This document shows positions 17,083 to 25,951 of a DNA stretch of 64,000 nucleotides, in pieces. Under the pieces are notes generated by a model. It had not been told where the DNA came from, did not search any database, and saw only the letters and a list, made by a program, of their open reading frames with translations. The position numbers and the translations under genes were made by a program. Position 1 is the stretch's first letter. Each line of letters begins with the position of its first letter. Location of the stretch: assembly GCF_000169375.1 (NCBI RefSeq), contig NZ_AAXY01000001.1:434001-498000 (forward strand), written 5' to 3'. The DNA comes from Marinobacter sp. ELB17. GTDB taxonomy: Bacteria > Pseudomonadota > Gammaproteobacteria > Pseudomonadales > Oleiphilaceae.

Positions 17083-19596
17083 ATGACAAAAAAGAACCCC
17101 CTGCCGTTAGAAGGTGTGCGCGTTGTTGATTTTGGCCAGCAGATTGCCGGCCCTGCTGTAGCCATGGTGTTGGCCGACTTCGGTGCCACTGTTGTGCACG
17201 TCGATCCTCCTAATGGCCCCCAATGGGACCACCCAGCTAATGCTGTGTTGAACCGTAACAAAAGCTGTCTGAAGCTGGACTTAAAAAGTCAGTCCGGGTT
17301 GGCACGGGCCAAAAAACTGATCGAAAAAGCCGATATCGTTATCGAAAGCTTCCGGCCGGGCGTCATGAAAAAAATGGGTTTAGACTTCGCAAAACTGCGT
17401 GCTAATCGTCCCGAACTGATCACCCTGTCAGTGCCAGGTTTTGCCAGCAACGATGATCTGCGTCGTGAATGGAAGGCGACTGAAGCCGTGGTTGCTGCCA
17501 CCTGCGGTGCGTTCACCGACATGGGCTTTAACCGAGTGCTGATGGGCGTTAATCCTAGCTTCTCCCCCCTCCCGCTGGGCTCAGCTTATGCTATCTCACT
17601 CGCTTCAAGCGCCGCCGTGCTCGCGTTGTTGGAGCGGGAAAAAACCGGCCGGGGTGACCACGTTGAAGTACCGATTGCCGCTGCCTTGATGGAAGGCCTG
17701 TCTTACAACTCCTACGTTATTGACGGCCTGCCCAGCCGCTACAAGACCATGCGGGAAGATGAAATCGAATACCGCAAGGCCAATAACATCGAGTTTGATC
17801 TGAGTTACGAAGACCTGCAGGAATATCTCGATCCGTTTTATCGCACCTATGAGTGTGCTGACGGTCGCATGTTCTACTGCGTTTGTCCGTCGCATCGCAA
17901 TCATGCCAAACGTGCATTGAAACTGCTGGGAGTTTATGACGAGCTGAAGGCTGCTGGGTTACCCGAAGTTGAAGATCTGCACGCGCCCGTTGCCGAGTGG
18001 GATGGCGAGACCTCTATTGGCGTTTATCCACTACCCAAAAAGTGGGCTGACATCATTTCCGAGAAGATGAAAAAAGCGTTCCTGGCTAAGACATCTACAG
18101 AGTGGGGTGTCTTGTTTGGCGAGGGTCAGATTCCCGGCGCGCCGCATCGCACCACCCAGGAGTGGGTGAATGATGAGCACACCAACGCTGCTGGCCTGAT
18201 TGTTGAGGTTAACGATTCTGAGTTTGGCCTGATGAAACAGCCCGGGCCAATTGCCTGGCTGGAAGAGTTCGCCGCAGACATGCTCGCGCCGCGTCCCCGC
18301 AAAACGGTTTCGTTTGATGAAGCACTGGTTGAGCTGTCCGCAGTTGCGGCGCAGGAAACGGTAACCCGGCCTACCGGCCAGGCCATTCAGCCGGCCAGCG
18401 GCAACGGCTGGCTAGAAGGTCTGCGTATTCTGGACCTTACCAACGTGATTGCAGGGCCGCATTCAACCGCTTTTTTAAGCCGCTTTGGGGCAGAAGTGAT
18501 CAAGCTGGATACGGTCAAGCCGATGTACGATCCTTTGATTGGCGTATTGTTCACTTTCCAGACCAACGTCAATAAACAAAGTGCGTTGATGGATATAACC
18601 ACAGCGGAAGGTCGCGAGGGGTTTAACCGCCTTGTGCGCTCAGTGGACATGGTTGTGATTAATGCGCCAGATCGCCAAATGAAGCCCTTGGGATTGGATA
18701 ACGACAGCCTGCAGGCCTTGAACCCCGGTGTTCTGTTCTGTCGCCTCGATTGCCTTGGTGGTCCTCTGCTCGGGCCCAAGACTGACTACATCGGGTACGA
18801 CGACATTATTCAGGCAAACAGTGGCATCATGAGCCGCTTCGGTGGCCCGGCTACTCCAGAAGAGCACGCTCACCTCGGTACTCTGGACGTAAACTGTGGC
18901 TTTGCTGCGGGCCTGGGTATGGCGGTTTCTCTCTATCACAAGTTGAAAACTGGCCAGGCCACTCGCGCACGCACCTCCCTGTCGGCGGTGACCAACATTG
19001 CCCAAATTCCGTTTGCCTTTGACTATAAGGGCCGAGCGCCGTTCAACGAGCCATCCGGACGGGAAGCACTGGGTCACCACGAGTTGTCGCACTTTTATAA
19101 AACCAGTGAGGGCTGGGTTTTCCTGGACTCAAACCGCTCGGAGATGGACAAGCTCGAAGGCATCGAAGGTTTACAAGGCATTAGTTCAGCGGCCAGTACC
19201 AGCGAGTTCTTACGCGCAGCTTTCCAGACAGCGCCGGCCAACTACTGGGCAGACATTCTGCAGGAAGCGAGCATTGCAGCAGCCCAACCGAATGCCATTG
19301 GAGATTTGCGCGAACAGTACAACCGCGAAGCTGATGGCACACCGGGAACGGCTTTGGGGAGTTTCTCGTTCTCAACCTACGTGAACCACCCCAGTGGCCA
19401 CAGCATTACGCAGATTGATCACTGCTCAGTTCGCCCGACAGAAGCATCTACCCGGGCCTTTGTGCCAGCCGAGCAATTCGGTCACTCCACCCGCAGCGTT
19501 CTGGCCAGTATCGGCTATACCGAAGCGGAAGTTGAATCGATGATTGAGCGTGACATCGCAGGGTTGAGCTGGAGCAGGGAATACCTGCCAAGCTAA
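17083..19596 (+). CDS. dddD: DMSP CoA-transferase/lyase DddD
   Basis: An 837-residue fusion of two class III (CaiB/BaiF) CoA-transferase domains, residues about 8-400 and 445-830, the size and layout of DddD. Both domains begin with the family motif (VRVVDFGQQIAGP and LRILDLTNVIAGP). Asp602, in LGTLDVNCG, aligns in position and context with the catalytic Asp reported for DddD of Marinomonas. The enzyme loads CoA onto DMSP from acetyl-CoA and cleaves it to DMS and 3-hydroxypropionyl-CoA. It is divergent from dddT and ends at a strong terminator. Its 3' end and terminator are copied near the right edge of the window. Confidence 0.95.
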   Translation: MTKKNPLPLEGVRVVDFGQQIAGPAVAMVLADFGATVVHVDPPNGPQWDHPANAVLNRNKSCLKLDLKSQSGLARAKKLIEKADIVIESFRPGVMKKMGLDFAKLRANRPELITLSVPGFASNDDLRREWKATEAVVAATCGAFTDMGFNRVLMGVNPSFSPLPLGSAYAISLASSAAVLALLEREKTGRGDHVEVPIAAALMEGLSYNSYVIDGLPSRYKTMREDEIEYRKANNIEFDLSYEDLQEYLDPFYRTYECADGRMFYCVCPSHRNHAKRALKLLGVYDELKAAGLPEVEDLHAPVAEWDGETSIGVYPLPKKWADIISEKMKKAFLAKTSTEWGVLFGEGQIPGAPHRTTQEWVNDEHTNAAGLIVEVNDSEFGLMKQPGPIAWLEEFAADMLAPRPRKTVSFDEALVELSAVAAQETVTRPTGQAIQPASGNGWLEGLRILDLTNVIAGPHSTAFLSRFGAEVIKLDTVKPMYDPLIGVLFTFQTNVNKQSALMDITTAEGREGFNRLVRSVDMVVINAPDRQMKPLGLDNDSLQALNPGVLFCRLDCLGGPLLGPKTDYIGYDDIIQANSGIMSRFGGPATPEEHAHLGTLDVNCGFAAGLGMAVSLYHKLKTGQATRARTSLSAVTNIAQIPFAFDYKGRAPFNEPSGREALGHHELSHFYKTSEGWVFLDSNRSEMDKLEGIEGLQGISSAASTSEFLRAAFQTAPANYWADILQEASIAAAQPNAIGDLREQYNREADGTPGTALGSFSFSTYVNHPSGHSITQIDHCSVRPTEASTRAFVPAEQFGHSTRSVLASIGYTEAEVESMIERDIAGLSWSREYLPS

Positions 19597-19731
19597 AACA
19601 GGGCGTTTTCCGCCTGACAAAAAGCCAGCCTCGTTACGAGGTTGGTTTTTTTATGCGTTACCGAACCTGCAAAAATCGCTAGTCCGCCGGATTTTTCCTC
19701 TAGGGCGACGACCCGAGTCAATCCCCTGAAT
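19201..19731 (+). repeat. Original copy of the duplicated dddD 3' segment
   Basis: The last about 130 codons of dddD, its terminator and 80 bases beyond recur at 63459-63829. The match starts at 19201 and stops at 19731. The only differences I see are one A-to-G change (19271 versus 63529) and a 160-base gap (19471-19630 absent from the copy). Confidence 0.95.
19623..19652 (+). terminator. dddD terminator
   Basis: AGCCTCG and CGAGGTT pair around TTA, followed by seven T. It lies 27 bases after the dddD stop. Confidence 0.85.
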
Positions 19732-19874
19732 CTTGGCACTTACTACGCCGAAGATTTGATAGAAACTGCGCAACGCGAGTGGATCCACCACACTGCAAAA
19801 CCTGGCAAGGCTTTAGGCAAAGTAACTCACTGCGCTGGCCCTCGCAATGAGTCGTAAATATCGGATTCAGAGAC

Positions 19875-20312
19875 TCAGTTTTTGCGGAATAGTTGGGCTT
19901 CGCGATCCGTGAAGGCTTTGAATTCCAGAGCGTTGCCAGACGGGTCGTAAAAAAACATGGTCGCTTGCTCCCCTGGCTCCCCTTTAAAGCGTATGTAGGG
20001 CTCAATTTCGAAAGCCACTCCGTGCTCACGTAGTTTTGCAGATAGCTTGTTCCATGCATCCATTTCCAGAACCACCCCAAAGTGCGGAACGGGCACGCCG
20101 TGGCCGTCTACAGGGTTTTTATGACTGCTTGCGGATTGCTCTTTTAGTGCAGGGTTGAGATGACAAACAAACTGGTGACCGTACAGGTCGAAATCAACCC
20201 AGCTGTCGGATGAGCGGCCTTCGGGGCAGCCTAAAAGATCACCATAGAATCGGCGAGCCTCGTTTATATCTCGAACTTGTATGGCGAGATGAAATGGATC
20301 TAACACGGCCAT
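19875..20312 (-). CDS. VOC-family (glyoxalase/dioxygenase-like) protein
   Basis: A 145-residue vicinal-oxygen-chelate protein. Candidate metal ligands are His in FHLAIQV near residue 8, His in PHFGVVLEM near residue 77 and Glu in GNALEFKAF near residue 132, the usual H/H/E pattern of the fold. The substrate is unknown. It lies just outside the dddD terminator and is not clearly part of either the ddd or the fdh locus. About 190 bases with no supported gene separate it from the TusA-like gene. Confidence 0.75.
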   Translation of the reverse strand: MAVLDPFHLAIQVRDINEARRFYGDLLGCPEGRSSDSWVDFDLYGHQFVCHLNPALKEQSASSHKNPVDGHGVPVPHFGVVLEMDAWNKLSAKLREHGVAFEIEPYIRFKGEPGEQATMFFYDPSGNALEFKAFTDREAQLFRKN

Positions 20313-20502
20313 AATGTGTGTCCCCGGTATGATAAATATGAAATGAATGGCTGAATGTCGCTACGCATTATGTATGGAATTAAAACAGACAACCGTATTC
20401 GTAACACATTATCTGCCGTTTTTGCCACAGCGGCACTGCTAGCGTTGGGGTTAGTGCGTGCTGAAAATGAAATCAGTACAACGTCCATCTCTCGAACGCC
20501 AA

Positions 20503-20769
20503 CTAGGCTAAACAGATACGATAACGGATGACACCGGCATCCTCTTCGCGAATCCACTCAATCCTGTGTCCGGTCAGCTTACACAGCGTCTGTAAATCCC
20601 GTCGACCGCTGGGGTCATCGGCCAGAAACTCTATCTGAGTGCCGCTGGGCAAAACCTGAGTGCGTTTTTTTAAACGCAAGATGGGAAGAGGGCACACCAG
20701 ACCGATGGCATCGATTTGGAGTACCTCTTGATATAGCTCTGATTGATCATTCAAGCCGCACGCTCTCAC
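20503..20769 (-). CDS. TusA-like sulfur-carrier protein
   Basis: An 88-residue protein of the TusA/SirA family. The defining CPxP motif is present in GLVCPLPILRLKK, so the sulfur-accepting Cys is near residue 26. TusA proteins carry persulfide sulfur for tRNA thiolation or molybdenum-enzyme maturation. Here it lies downstream of fdhC, so supply of sulfur for formate dehydrogenase maturation is a reasonable inference. The frame opens with GTG at 20769 inside the preceding small gene and has no clear ribosome site. A TTG at 20754 is an alternative start. Translational coupling to the upstream gene is likely. Confidence 0.8.
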   Translation of the reverse strand: MRACGLNDQSELYQEVLQIDAIGLVCPLPILRLKKRTQVLPSGTQIEFLADDPSGRRDLQTLCKLTGHRIEWIREEDAGVIRYRICLA

Positions 20770-20872
20770 TGCTGTATTGCTCGGCAGAAGACCACCCGAA
20801 CTGATCCAGAACTACAGGGGCGAGAGAGGCGATGACTAGGGCTGCAACAAATGCGAAAATCATGACTTTCAC
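20747..20872 (-). CDS. Small single-pass membrane protein in the fdh operon
   Basis: A 41-codon ORF between fdhC and the TusA-like gene, too short for usual ORF calling. It starts with GTG at 20872 behind AAGGAGAATCATC, a strong ribosome site, and the GTG overlaps the fdhC stop as GTGA. The product opens with one hydrophobic helix (MKVMIFAFVAALVIASLAPV) and ends in a polar tail with FGWSS and SSESVRLE. It could be a small subunit or assembly factor of the membrane-bound enzyme, or an exported peptide. I do not recognise a family. Position, ribosome site and overlap make it a credible gene. Confidence 0.65.
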   Translation of the reverse strand: MKVMIFAFVAALVIASLAPVVLDQFGWSSAEQYSSESVRLE

Positions 20873-22041
20873 GATGATTCTCCTTTGCCTTGTTTAGCTT
20901 CGACCTCAGCGACCCACAGATCGTGGTGCTGACGCGCCCACTCCACATCAACCTGACCGTTACCCATGGCATCGAAGGCACCTTCCATACCGACTGAACC
21001 GATATAAATATGTGCCATTATTGCGACCATCATCACGAACGCGACAATCGAGTGCCAGATGTTGGCGTACTGCATCTCTTCGTGCGGTGCCAGCACTGTG
21101 GGGAAGTCTGTTCCCATAATGCTGTTCATGATGGCAAACGTATCGGCGAACATAAAAATTTCAAACGGGAACAACAGAGACAAGCCTGACAAAGACACTG
21201 AGAAACCCAGCACCATCACAGTCCAGAAAACAATTTTCTGACCGGCGTTGAACTTCTTTGCTGAAGGATGAGCCTTGGTGAAAATACCGCCGCCCGCCTT
21301 GAGCCACTGCCAGTCCAGCTTATTGGGGATGTTGTGCGCCACCCACATGACGAAGGTCATCACCAGACCCAACATAAAGGCCCATGCAATGTTGTTGTGA
21401 ATCCACTTGGAGCCGATCGCCAGAGTCGAAAAGGCTTCAGGCCCTATAACAGGGATCAGGAAACTGCGCCCCATTAGGGTCAGCAGGCCCGTAATACCTA
21501 ATGCGACAAACGAGCCCGACAACAACCAATGGCCAAACCGTTCGATGGCTTTGAATCGTTCAATCTTGGTGCCCGCAGGGCCACCGTCGATCATGATTTT
21601 TCCGCGCGCAAAGTAGAACACCACAAGCAGCAGAATGGTGCCTAACAGTGCGCCACCGCCGTAGGTAATGATCGGTCCTTCACGCAGCTTATACCAGGAT
21701 ATGCCGCCGTCCTGGATCAGGACGTCAACCGCAGGCCCCCGGACCTGCGTGCTGGAGTCAATCTCGTTGTAACGAATGCCGCGCCAGATGTCGGCATCAG
21801 AGCGCCCTCCCAGAGTACCCAGTTCATCACTGTTCAGCGCTGCATCGGCTGGATCACCCAGGTTCTCAGACCGAAAGGTCTCGTCAACTTCCAACTGCGC
21901 TTGACGAGCCATGATATCGTCCAGGGTTTGAGCTCCCCCAGTACCAGTCCGATCGACAGAGGAGGCCTCTTGCGCCAAGGCAGGATTGAAGATCAGTGTA
22001 GCCAATACAAAAACGGCGACACCAAATATTTTAAAGTTCAT
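20869..22041 (-). CDS. fdhC: Formate dehydrogenase gamma subunit (cytochrome b)
   Basis: A 390-residue membrane subunit that anchors FDH and passes electrons from the iron-sulfur subunit through b haems to quinone. A signal peptide (MNFKIFGVAVFVLATLIFNPALA) is followed by about 100 polar residues with FRSENLGDPADAALN and a tryptophan-containing stretch. Four or five membrane helices with candidate haem His residues then follow (ERFGHWLLSG, WIHNNIAWAF, WHSIVAFVMMVAIMAHIYIG). It is longer than E. coli FdnI because of the exported N-terminal domain. The frame extends upstream to 22185, but GGAG before the ATG at 22041 and the signal peptide fix the start. Confidence 0.88.
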   Translation of the reverse strand: MNFKIFGVAVFVLATLIFNPALAQEASSVDRTGTGGAQTLDDIMARQAQLEVDETFRSENLGDPADAALNSDELGTLGGRSDADIWRGIRYNEIDSSTQVRGPAVDVLIQDGGISWYKLREGPIITYGGGALLGTILLLVVFYFARGKIMIDGGPAGTKIERFKAIERFGHWLLSGSFVALGITGLLTLMGRSFLIPVIGPEAFSTLAIGSKWIHNNIAWAFMLGLVMTFVMWVAHNIPNKLDWQWLKAGGGIFTKAHPSAKKFNAGQKIVFWTVMVLGFSVSLSGLSLLFPFEIFMFADTFAIMNSIMGTDFPTVLAPHEEMQYANIWHSIVAFVMMVAIMAHIYIGSVGMEGAFDAMGNGQVDVEWARQHHDLWVAEVEAKQGKGESS

Positions 22042-22090
22042 GGAAGCACTCCAACGGAACGGACAAAAAGAATTCTTTGCCCCAAGCAAT

Positions 22091-22112
22091 TCCGGGGCCC
22101 GAGGGCCCCGGA
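22091..22112. other. Perfect GC-rich hairpin between fdhB and fdhC
   Basis: TCCGGGGCCC and GGGCCCCGGA form a perfect 10-base stem around GA. It lies just after the fdhB stop and about 50 bases before fdhC. No T-tract follows, so it is more likely an mRNA-stability or processing element than a terminator. Confidence 0.6.
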
Positions 22113-22126
22113 GCAGTCGGGCGGGC

Positions 22127-22735
22127 TTAAGCGCCCTTCTTCTCGTAGGCCGTGCCCCATCCCCAGGCGCCCGAACCGAAACCACGGCTCACCACCCGCT
22201 GGCGATAGATGTCTGCCACCTCGTTGCCATCACCGGCCAACAGCGCTTTGGTCGAGCACATTTCCGCACAGATCGGCAACTTGCCCTCTGCAATACGGTT
22301 GCGCCCGTACTTGGAGAACTCGGCCGATGAGTTGTCTTCTTCTGGACCGCCTGCACAAAACGTACATTTGTCCATCTTGCCACGGCTACCAAAGTTGCCC
22401 GCTTGGGGAAACTGGGGCGCGCCGAAGGGGCAAGCATAAAAACAATACCCACAACCGATACACAGGTCTTTGGAGTGCAACACTATTCCGTCTTCAGTCT
22501 GGTAAAAGCAATCCGTAGGGCAAACGGCCATACAGGGCGCGTCTGAACAGTGCATGCAAGCCACCGAGATTGAACGCTCGCCGGGTTTACCATCCTCGAT
22601 GGTGACGACGCGTCGACGGTTGATGCCCCAAGGGACTTCATGCTCATTCTTACAGGCCGTTACGCAAGCATTACACTCGATGCAGCGTTCGGCGTCGCAA
22701 AGGAATTTTGCGCGTGCTTGTCCTTCAAGTGCCAT
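22127..22735 (-). CDS. fdhB: Formate dehydrogenase iron-sulfur (beta) subunit
   Basis: A 202-residue ferredoxin-type subunit with four Cys clusters in the DMSO-reductase-family pattern: CIECNACVTACKNEH, CMHCSDAPCMAVCP, CIGCGYCFYACP and a last set including CTFC and CAEMC. It relays electrons from FdhA to the cytochrome b subunit. No signal peptide is present, so it is expected to be exported with the Tat-tagged FdhA. A GGAGG site precedes the ATG. fdhA ends 15 bases upstream, and a hairpin separates it from fdhC. Confidence 0.92.
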   Translation of the reverse strand: MALEGQARAKFLCDAERCIECNACVTACKNEHEVPWGINRRRVVTIEDGKPGERSISVACMHCSDAPCMAVCPTDCFYQTEDGIVLHSKDLCIGCGYCFYACPFGAPQFPQAGNFGSRGKMDKCTFCAGGPEEDNSSAEFSKYGRNRIAEGKLPICAEMCSTKALLAGDGNEVADIYRQRVVSRGFGSGAWGWGTAYEKKGA

Positions 22736-22750
22736 GGTCTACACCTCCTA

Positions 22751-25636
22751 TTATGCCGGCATAATCGAGCACAGGGTGGCTTTGGTCTCTTGCATCTGCG
22801 TGACCGAGTCATACCCGTATGTTTGAATCGTGTTAGTGGATTCGCCCAAGACATAGGGATCAGAGCCCTTGGGATACTTGTCCCTTAGGTCCTTACCCTC
22901 TAAATGTCCGCCGAAGTGGAACGGCATAAAGGCCACGCCTTCGCCGACGCGCTCGGTGACCATCGCCTTCACCCTGATGCGTCCGCCCTCAGGGCCAGAA
23001 ACCCAGACGTCCTTGCCGTCGCGAATGTTCAGGTTATTCGCGTCGCGCGTATTCACCTCGATGAACATGTCCTGCTGCAGTTCCGCCAGCCAGCGGTTTG
23101 AACGCGTCTCGTCACCACCACCCTCGTATTCAACCAAGCGGCCTGAAGTCAGAATAATGGGGAAGTCTTTGCTGAAGTCTTTCTTTTGAATTGACTCGTA
23201 CAGGGTCGGGACACGCCAGAAATGCTTGTCGGCATAAGTCGGGTAATCTTTGACCAGATCGCGACGCGTGGTGTACAGCGGCTCGCGGTGAACCGGCACT
23301 GGATCCGGGAAGTTCCAGACCACCGCACGGGCTTTGGCGTTACCAAAGGGTGCACACTCGTGCTTGATCGCAACACGCTGAATACCGCCTGACAGATCGG
23401 TCTTCCAGTTGGTCTCGGCACCCGCCACCGCATCAATGCTGGCCCGCTCTTCAGCCGTCAGGTCCTTATCCCAGCCTAAATCCATCAGCATTTGCATGGT
23501 GAACTCGGGGTACCCGTCTTTAATCTCTGAGTTTTTCGAGTAAACACCGTCAGCAAGCAAGTTTACGCCATCGCGCTCAACACCAAAGCGGGCACGGAAG
23601 GTGAGCCCCCCCTGTGATACTGGAAGCGACAGATCGTACAGGTTTGCGGTTCCCGGATGGTTCATCTCGGGCGTACCCCAGCTCGGCCACGGCAGACCGT
23701 AGGTATCACCATCGCAGGGTCCACCCACCGCACGCAGGCTGGTCCTGTCAAAGTGGTGCTGGTACGCCATGTGTTTTTTGAGGCGCTCCGGCGATTGACC
23801 AGTGTAGCCGATGGTCCACATGCCACGGTTGAATTCACGAGTGATGTCTTCAATCACCGGCTCGTCGCCTTCGATAGCAATGTTGCGGAACATGCGATCG
23901 GTGAAACCAAACTTGTCGGCAAACAGCTTCATGATTTCGTGATCGACCTTCGAGTCGAACAGGGGCTCGAATATCTTTTCACGCCACTGAAGCGAACGGT
24001 TCGAGGCGGTGACGGAACCCGTGGTCTCGAACTGGGTGGTCGTTGGCAGCAGGTAAGCACCCTCTTTGCGATCATGCAGCACCGCTGAAACGGTGGGGAA
24101 GGGATCCACTACGACCAGAAGGTCCAGCTTTTCCATGGCTTCCTTCATTTCAAGCATGCGGGTCTGCGAGTTGGGCGCGTGGCCCCACAGAACCATAGCG
24201 CGGGTGTTATCGGGTTGGTCCAGGTTTTCCTTGGCTTCCAGAACACCATCGATCCAGCGAGACACGGGAATGCCCTTCTCGTTCATCATGGCGAGGGTCT
24301 TGCCGTTTTTATCGAATGAGGGAAAACGACCCTTCAACCAATCCAGGTCTTCGTCCCAGACGCGTGCCCAGTGAGCCCAGGCACCAGCGGTCAGGCCGTA
24401 GTAGCCGGGCAAGGTATCAGCCAGGACACCCAGGTCAGTGGCACCCTGAACGTTATCGTGACCGCGGAAGATATTGGTACCGCCGCCGGCGACGCCCATA
24501 TTACCCAGCGCTAACTGCAATATACAGTACGCACGAGTATTGTTGTTACCGTTGGTGTGCTGGGTACCACCCATACACCAAATGATAGTACCCGGGCGAT
24601 TATTAGCCAACGTACGCGCGACGCGCTCGAGTTGAGCACCCGGAGCACCGGTAACGCGCTCAACTTCCGCAGGGTTCCAGCGCGCGACTTCTTCACGGAT
24701 TTCGTCCATGCCGTAAACTCGGGTACGGATGAACTCCTTGTCTTCCCAGCGGTTTTCAAAGATGTGCCACAGGATGCCCCAGACCAGCGCGACGTCTGAA
24801 CCCGGACGTAAACGCACATACTCATCAGCATGAGCCGCGGTGCGCGTGAAACGTGGATCGCACACAATAAGCGGCGCGTTGTTTTCTTCCTTGGCTTTTA
24901 AAATGTGCAGCAGCGACACCGGGTGTGCTTCTGCGGGGTTACCCCCGATCAAGAAGATTGCTTTGGAGTTGTGAATGTCGTTGAACGAGTTGGTCATCGC
25001 ACCGTAGCCCCAGGTGTTGGCTACGCCGGCTACCGTCGTTGAGTGACAGATACGGGCTTGGTGATCGACGTTATTGGTGCCCCAGTAGGCCGCAAACTTA
25101 CGAAACAGGTAGGCCTGTTCGTTCGAGAACTTCGCACTGCCCAACCAGTAAACCGAGTCAGGGCCGCTCTCTTCGCGGATTTGCACCATCTTGTCGCCGA
25201 TTTCGTTGATCGCCTGATCCCAGGGGATCTTCTGCCACTGGCCGTTGACCATTTTCATGGGATATTTCAGACGGCGATCGTTATGAGCGTGCTCACGCAC
25301 CGCGGCGCCTTTAGCGCAGTGGGCACCCAGGTTGATGGGGCTGTCCCAAGCGGGTTCCTGGCCAGTCCATACGCCATTTTGAACTTCAGCCTCGACCGTA
25401 CAGCCGACCGCGCAGTGCGTACACACTGACTTTTTGCGAACTACTTCGCCCCCCCCCGTCGACGGGGTAGCAGCCTCAACGCGCGTAGACGTCAGCGACA
25501 AAGCCGCCAGTCCACCCACGGCGACACCGGAGGCAGTCAAGAACCCACGGCGGTCCATAGTTTTTGCGGCGAGGGGTGAAAGTAAAGATCCTGTACGGGA
25601 GCCCTTCGCTACCCCGTTGGTTTTCTTTCTTAACAT
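22751..25636 (-). CDS. fdhA: Formate dehydrogenase catalytic (alpha) subunit, Tat-exported
   Basis: A 961-residue molybdenum/tungsten bis-MGD enzyme that oxidises formate to CO2. An N-terminal Tat signal has the twin Arg at residues 29-30 (DRRGFLTASG). The 4Fe-4S cluster ligands are C72, C75, C79 and C107. The active-site residue is Cys197, in RICHSTTVAGVANTWGYGAMTN, where E. coli FdnG has Sec, so no selenium is needed. A C-terminal MGD-binding domain is present. GAGGTG before the ATG at 25636 decides the start over a GTG at 25645. It is followed by fdhB and preceded by the Tat-target and chaperone genes. Confidence 0.95.
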   Translation of the reverse strand: MLRKKTNGVAKGSRTGSLLSPLAAKTMDRRGFLTASGVAVGGLAALSLTSTRVEAATPSTGGGEVVRKKSVCTHCAVGCTVEAEVQNGVWTGQEPAWDSPINLGAHCAKGAAVREHAHNDRRLKYPMKMVNGQWQKIPWDQAINEIGDKMVQIREESGPDSVYWLGSAKFSNEQAYLFRKFAAYWGTNNVDHQARICHSTTVAGVANTWGYGAMTNSFNDIHNSKAIFLIGGNPAEAHPVSLLHILKAKEENNAPLIVCDPRFTRTAAHADEYVRLRPGSDVALVWGILWHIFENRWEDKEFIRTRVYGMDEIREEVARWNPAEVERVTGAPGAQLERVARTLANNRPGTIIWCMGGTQHTNGNNNTRAYCILQLALGNMGVAGGGTNIFRGHDNVQGATDLGVLADTLPGYYGLTAGAWAHWARVWDEDLDWLKGRFPSFDKNGKTLAMMNEKGIPVSRWIDGVLEAKENLDQPDNTRAMVLWGHAPNSQTRMLEMKEAMEKLDLLVVVDPFPTVSAVLHDRKEGAYLLPTTTQFETTGSVTASNRSLQWREKIFEPLFDSKVDHEIMKLFADKFGFTDRMFRNIAIEGDEPVIEDITREFNRGMWTIGYTGQSPERLKKHMAYQHHFDRTSLRAVGGPCDGDTYGLPWPSWGTPEMNHPGTANLYDLSLPVSQGGLTFRARFGVERDGVNLLADGVYSKNSEIKDGYPEFTMQMLMDLGWDKDLTAEERASIDAVAGAETNWKTDLSGGIQRVAIKHECAPFGNAKARAVVWNFPDPVPVHREPLYTTRRDLVKDYPTYADKHFWRVPTLYESIQKKDFSKDFPIILTSGRLVEYEGGGDETRSNRWLAELQQDMFIEVNTRDANNLNIRDGKDVWVSGPEGGRIRVKAMVTERVGEGVAFMPFHFGGHLEGKDLRDKYPKGSDPYVLGESTNTIQTYGYDSVTQMQETKATLCSIMPA

Positions 25637-25721
25637 ATCAGGCACCTCTTTTTTTTATTCTCGTTTTCTGGAAATGCAATCGTCCAAGAGCATCACGCAA
25701 CCTTGAATGACTCACGCTTCC

Positions 25722-25910
25722 TCAAAAGCGAGCCGATTCCAGATATTTACGTGTGTGCTCAGTGTCACGTAGACCGCGGCTTTTAGGGGCGGCTTTAACG
25801 ACCTTGGCTGCGGCGTTCGGTGCCACTACCAGTGCAACGGCAGCCGGAACTGCAGTTACCGCCATCCGCAAGAAACGGCGACGGCTGTTTTCACGCTTTT
25901 GGTTGTCCAT
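25722..25910 (-). CDS. Formate dehydrogenase region Tat-target small protein
   Basis: A 62-residue protein with a twin-arginine-type N-terminus (NSRRRFLRMAVTAVPAAVALVVAP) and a short basic tail ending HTRKYLESARF. This matches the small Tat-target proteins regularly encoded upstream of fdhA (FdhX-type in Shewanella). The role is not established; it may help export or assembly. An AGGTGTCCT-type site precedes the ATG. It lies about 85 bases from fdhA and 40 from the chaperone gene, all on one strand. Confidence 0.85.
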   Translation of the reverse strand: MDNQKRENSRRRFLRMAVTAVPAAVALVVAPNAAAKVVKAAPKSRGLRDTEHTRKYLESARF

Positions 25911-25951
25911 AGGACACCTCTACCTGAGTTAAGGGATCGGATAGATCCCCG

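Noticed and set aside
20300..20557. 85-residue leftward frame between the VOC and TusA-like genes
   Set aside because: It overlaps the TusA-like gene, looks like random sequence and has no domain.
22751..25636. Selenocysteine formate dehydrogenase
   Set aside because: The active-site codon region encodes Cys (RICHST) and no in-frame TGA or SECIS-like hairpin is needed.
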